Positions 62,569 to 64,000 of a stretch of DNA of 64,000 nt are shown piece by piece. The stretch is from Mycobacterium simiae (GTDB lineage: Bacteria; Actinomycetota; Actinomycetes; Mycobacteriales; Mycobacteriaceae), in contig NZ_AP022568.1 of NCBI RefSeq assembly GCF_010727605.1, forward strand, positions 3,658,001-3,722,000, read 5' to 3'. The notes beneath the pieces were generated by a model that made no database searches, was not told the origin of the DNA, and saw only the letters and a list, made by a program, of their open reading frames with translations. A program made the translations under genes and the position numbers. Position 1 is the first letter of the stretch. Each line of letters opens with the position of its first letter.

Positions 62569-63522
62569 CTACTGCAGCTGGGCGAATCTCTTCAAGTAGG
62601 GCCATGCGATGGCGGGCGGTATGCCGCCGCAGAGGGGTGCGATGTTGAACATTTCACCTGCCGCGATGCGCTTGTGCGCTTCGTCGACCGAGAGGATCAC
62701 ATGCGACGACGTATTGCGAAGCTCGTCGATGGTCGTGGCGGTGGTGATGTTGGCGGACACCGCGTTGTCGGGGTTCCACTCCGCGTAGGCCATGGCGTCG
62801 TGCAGGAGATACTTGCCGATCTCGTCCCACGCCGCGTCGACGTCGTCGGCGACGAAGCAGTTGGTCGCCGCGTCACGCTCGGGGATGAGGACGAAGCCGG
62901 GCTCAAATCCACTGTCGCGGCAAGCCCTTTCGTACGTTTCCCGCATTCCGGTCACCCCGCCGTTGGCAAGCAGCCCGAGACCGTTGCGTCCAGCACGCCG
63001 GGCGGTCGCTAGGCTGGCGCCGCCCCAGCTCATCATGGGACCTTTCGGCGTCCGCGGTCGTGGGGTGACTTTCATTTGCCTGCCGCCGTGTTCGACCTCC
63101 TCGCCGGCAAGGAGGCGGCGCAGCATGCCCAGCTTCTCGTCCGCCAGCTTGCCGCGGTCGGACATGGAGAGCCCGAAGTGAGCGTATTCCTCAGCACGAT
63201 AGCCGATTCCGAACACGTACGTGGCTCTGCCCGCGCTGATGTGATCCAGCACGGCGATGTCCTCGGCGAGCCGCGCCGGATCGTAGAACGGCAGCAGAAT
63301 CGTCAGGTTGAGCATCAGCTGCTTCGTGCGAGCGGCAATGGCCGCGCCGAGCAGCAACGGCGACGGCAGGTAACCGTCGTCTGCGTAGTGATGTTCGCAC
63401 AGCACGACCGCGACACAGCCATGCTGCTCGGCCCAGGCCGACATCTCAATTGCCGCCGCGTACAACTCGGTGGCCGGCGCTCCGATGGCGGGCGCTCGCA
63501 TGTCGAAGCGAAGGGTGAACAT
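62569..63522 (-). CDS. LLM class flavin-dependent oxidoreductase
   Basis: The start is ATG 63520-63522 (MFTLRFDMRAPAIG), just after the SDR stop; the longer frame to 63555 overlaps the SDR. The 317-aa luciferase-like barrel has VVLCEHHYADDGYLPSPLLLGAA, LDHISAGRATYVFGIGYR and MMSWGGASLATARRAGRNGLGL. It may be a monooxygenase or an F420-dependent dehydrogenase; the cofactor cannot be read from sequence. Confidence 0.9.
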   Translation of the reverse strand: MFTLRFDMRAPAIGAPATELYAAAIEMSAWAEQHGCVAVVLCEHHYADDGYLPSPLLLGAAIAARTKQLMLNLTILLPFYDPARLAEDIAVLDHISAGRATYVFGIGYRAEEYAHFGLSMSDRGKLADEKLGMLRRLLAGEEVEHGGRQMKVTPRPRTPKGPMMSWGGASLATARRAGRNGLGLLANGGVTGMRETYERACRDSGFEPGFVLIPERDAATNCFVADDVDAAWDEIGKYLLHDAMAYAEWNPDNAVSANITTATTIDELRNTSSHVILSVDEAHKRIAAGEMFNIAPLCGGIPPAIAWPYLKRFAQLQ

Positions 63523-63530
63523 GGCTGCGG

Positions 63531-64000
63531 CTAACCCAGATCCCGTGCGTCGCAACCCATGACTTCGGCACTTGCCTGCATGATCAGACGAACCACTTCA
63601 TTGCGTGACATGGACTTGAAAAGTTCAGACGCCATCCGGACGTCATCGCCCGTGGCGATCGTCGGTCCGTTGCCGAGATTGGCGAACGCCTCATCTACCA
63701 CGCTCGCCGCGGTCACCGCGCCCGGGGGAATCTCGTCGACAGATTTGAGTCGGCCGCGTTCGAACTCCAATTGCCGCAGCGCCGGTGTGTCGGTCATGCC
63801 CAGGACCAGACCCAGGACGTCCACGCCCTTGTCGTGCAACTCCGCCCAGAGGCCCTCGGTGAAAACCATGTCGAAGGCCTTGGTGCCACCGTATGCCACC
63901 ATGTTTCGGCCACCGGCGAGTGCGGCACCCGAAGTGAAGTTCACGATGCCACCTCGTCCTCGCTCGACCATGAGGCCCGCGAAGTGGTGACACAACCGCA
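63531..64000 (-). CDS. Short-chain dehydrogenase/reductase, N-terminus outside the window
   Basis: The visible 156 C-terminal residues include IVNFTSGAALAGGRNM with catalytic Ser, YGGTK with the catalytic Tyr and Lys, and GLVLGMTDTPAL. The frame continues past base 64000, so the cofactor-binding half is missing. It ends 8 bp before the LLM start, same strand. Confidence 0.88.
   Translation of the reverse strand, partial: RLCHHFAGLMVERGRGGIVNFTSGAALAGGRNMVAYGGTKAFDMVFTEGLWAELHDKGVDVLGLVLGMTDTPALRQLEFERGRLKSVDEIPPGAVTAASVVDEAFANLGNGPTIATGDDVRMASELFKSMSRNEVVRLIMQASAEVMGCDARDLG

Overview
The window is high-GC actinobacterial DNA from a Mycobacterium. From the left edge to about 34.8 kb, gene order and protein lengths follow the M. 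tuberculosis Rv0950c-Rv0996 segment almost gene for gene: sucC-sucD, an F420-type LLM enzyme, perM, purN-purH, a MoxR ATPase/VWA pair, echA7-fadE12-accA2-accD2-fadE13-AtuA, rpmF, mprA-mprB-pepD-moaB2, mscL, ruc, galU, glp/moeA1, rimJ and glpR. M. tuberculosis genes missing from this order (Rv0960-Rv0965, PE_PGRS16), an added thiolase-like gene after sucD, and the content to the right suggest a non-tuberculous species. I cannot name it.

Layout of the core (1-34.8 kb). TCA cycle genes are followed by a thiolase-like protein 1 gene and by an LLM oxidoreductase whose promoter carries a perfect KstR-type palindrome. Next come membrane/divisome factors and purine synthesis. A six-gene minus-strand operon with 4-bp or near-zero junctions joins an enoyl-CoA hydratase, two acyl-CoA dehydrogenases, a biotin-dependent carboxylase pair and an AtuA-like protein; this looks like catabolism of a branched or isoprenoid acyl-CoA. 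The MprAB envelope-stress system and its protease PepD follow, with two 11-bp-spaced MprA direct repeats. A CIRCE element precedes the redox chaperone gene ruc. The block ends with galU and the gephyrin-like divisome pair glp/glpR.

A tRNA-Ala(CGC) gene at 34.96 kb marks an abrupt change. From about 35 kb to the right edge (29 kb, not closed in the window) the sequence is an accessory catabolic region. It holds a DUF35-thiolase fusion, an NDMA-type (mycofactocin-class) alcohol dehydrogenase, an aldehyde dehydrogenase, an amidohydrolase, six SDRs plus one broken SDR, three cytochromes P450, an acyl-CoA synthetase, a family III CoA-transferase, two NTF2/SnoaL-like proteins, a VOC protein, a second LLM oxidoreductase, one TetR regulator and a substrate-binding-protein homologue without a signal peptide. 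Most strikingly, it holds four intact copies and one internally deleted copy of a dihydrodipicolinate-reductase/2,4-diaminopentanoate-dehydrogenase-like family. Two of the four intact copies lie directly downstream of a P450 on the same strand.

Working model (inference): P450s hydroxylate a hydrophobic, probably alicyclic or isoprenoid/steroid-like substrate. The SDRs, the mycofactocin-class alcohol dehydrogenase and the aldehyde dehydrogenase oxidise it to an acid, and the ligase or CoA-transferase activates the acid. The DUF35-thiolase fusion may cleave it as a retro-aldolase. The role of the amplified diaminopentanoate-dehydrogenase-like proteins is unknown and is the most novel point here. 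Several operator-like palindromes in the divergent promoters suggest local control.
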